Of a stretch of 5,540 nt of DNA, positions 4,936-5,540 are shown one piece after another. Below the pieces are notes generated by a model that worked only from the letters and a program-made list of their open reading frames with translations, had not been told where the DNA came from and did not search any database. Position 1 is the first letter of the stretch. Every line of letters begins with the position of its first letter. The stretch is from DATLGB01 sp038258425. GTDB taxonomy: Bacteria; Actinomycetota; Thermoleophilia; Solirubrobacterales; Solirubrobacteraceae. A program made the position numbers and the translations under genes. The DNA lies in the NCBI GenBank assembly GCA_038258425.1, contig JBBSPV010000072.1, forward strand, positions 1 to 5,540, read 5' to 3'.

Positions 4936-5540
4936 GTGATCCTGGTCCTCGGTGCGCTTGTGCACATCTCGTCACGGGCCGGGTATCTCGCGGTCTTCGG
5001 GCTCATCGCCATCGAGACCATGGGCATCCCGGTTCCCGGCGAGACGGCGCTCATCGCCGCCGCGCTAGCCGCCCACCAGGGCCACCTCTCGATCGAGCTG
5101 CTGATCGCCGTGGCCGCCGCGGCCGCGATCCTCGGGGACAACGTCGGCTTCGCGATCGGCCGGCGCGTCGGGCGCCGCGTGTTCATCAAGCCCGGGCCCT
5201 TCCACTACCAGCGCCTGGCCCTGCTCGACATGGGTGAGCCGTTCTTCGCCGCGCACGGGCCCAAGGCCGTCTTCCTCGGCCGCTGGTTCAGCGGCCTGCG
5301 CATCGCCTCCGCCTGGCTGGCCGGGATGAACAAGATGGCCTGGCCGACGTTCCTGTTCTGGAACGCGCTCGGCGGGATCGCCTGGGCGGCCGGCATCGGC
5401 CTCGGCGCGTACCTCGCAGGCGATGCGTTCGTCCACCTCATCGGGCGCATCGGGGTTGCGGGCGGCGCGGCGGTCCGCGTGGCCGGGGTCGGGGTGCTAT
5501 GGGGGGGCCCCCGGCGCCCCGCCGGCGCGCTGGAGGAGCG
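4936..5540 (+). CDS. DedA/VTT-family integral membrane protein, C-terminus cut off by right edge
   Basis: About 201 residues are visible before the window ends. DedA (SNARE-associated, PF09335-type) signatures appear in order: a hydrophobic first segment (17-26) leading into ETMGIPVPGET (27-37), the family's E-x(n)-P-x-P-G-E motif; a long hydrophobic stretch (38-66) ending in GDNVGFAIGRRVGRR (67-81); FLGRWFSGLRI (113-123), the conserved G-R-x(n)-R motif; then AGMNKMAWPTFLFWNALGGIAWA (first 20: 129-148), the family's late amphipathic and membrane section. Family members are inner-membrane proteins with re-entrant helices, implicated in membrane homeostasis and lipid-carrier or lipid translocation; the substrate here is unknown. 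GTG 4936 is chosen because TACGCT lies six bases upstream and the protein then begins with a hydrophobic segment. GTG 4867 would prepend 23 polar residues. The extreme visible C-terminus (residues after about 175) is less family-like and contains a G7C5 run. Confidence 0.93.
   Translation, partial: MILVLGALVHISSRAGYLAVFGLIAIETMGIPVPGETALIAAALAAHQGHLSIELLIAVAAAAAILGDNVGFAIGRRVGRRVFIKPGPFHYQRLALLDMGEPFFAAHGPKAVFLGRWFSGLRIASAWLAGMNKMAWPTFLFWNALGGIAWAAGIGLGAYLAGDAFVHLIGRIGVAGGAAVRVAGVGVLWGGPRRPAGALEE

Noticed and set aside
5065..5436. 123-residue minus-strand open frame opposite the DedA gene
   Set aside because: It is the antisense shadow of a membrane protein with clear DedA motifs; no Shine-Dalgarno or recognisable domain.

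Overview
The window is very GC-rich throughout, with G or C at nearly every third codon position and long spurious open frames on both strands. Together with an alaS-ruvX pair, this suggests a high-GC actinobacterium. My guess is something near Thermoleophilia/Solirubrobacterales, but that is an inference from composition and gene style, not from a marker comparison. I see no mobile element, CRISPR array, RNA gene or phage signature. Despite the prompt, I find no clear novel multi-gene system; most of the window is housekeeping sequence.

Layout from left to right. (1) Positions 1-560, minus strand: the N-terminal part of a protein that leaves the window on the left. It has a short charged Ala/Arg/Glu stretch followed by a long Glu-Pro-rich segment built from 6-bp and 21-bp repeats. 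(2) Positions 561-663: a divergent spacer holding a possible promoter and small repeats. (3) Positions 664-1566, plus strand: a zinc-independent MDR-family NADPH-dependent oxidoreductase with a good Shine-Dalgarno. (4) Positions 1567-1806: a convergent spacer with two GC hairpins and no gene. (5) Positions 1807-2199 and 2200-4830, minus strand: ruvX immediately behind alaS (TGA touching GTG), a translationally coupled pair. (6) Positions 4831-4935: a divergent spacer in which both flanking start codons have a TANNNT hexamer 6-8 nt upstream, the layout of leaderless actinobacterial promoters. (7) Positions 4936-5540, plus strand: a DedA/VTT-family membrane protein running off the right edge.

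Functionally, alaS charges and proofreads tRNA-Ala, and ruvX encodes the YqgF/RuvX RNase H-fold nuclease-like protein often found next to it. In many bacteria mltG follows ruvX. The Glu-Pro-rich protein at the left edge could be the disordered cytoplasmic N-terminus of such an MltG, which would mean the oxidoreductase gene sits, in opposite orientation, inside an otherwise conserved alaS-ruvX-mltG order. The left flank would decide this. The oxidoreductase and the DedA protein have no evident functional tie to the others.

The main annotation trap is at the left end. The plus-strand frame stays open from position 22 into the oxidoreductase and would give a 514-residue 'Gly-Ser' fusion. The Shine-Dalgarno at 651-656, the protein alignment start and the codon content of the repeat all favour a 300-residue oxidoreductase starting at 664 and a separate minus-strand gene at 1-560.
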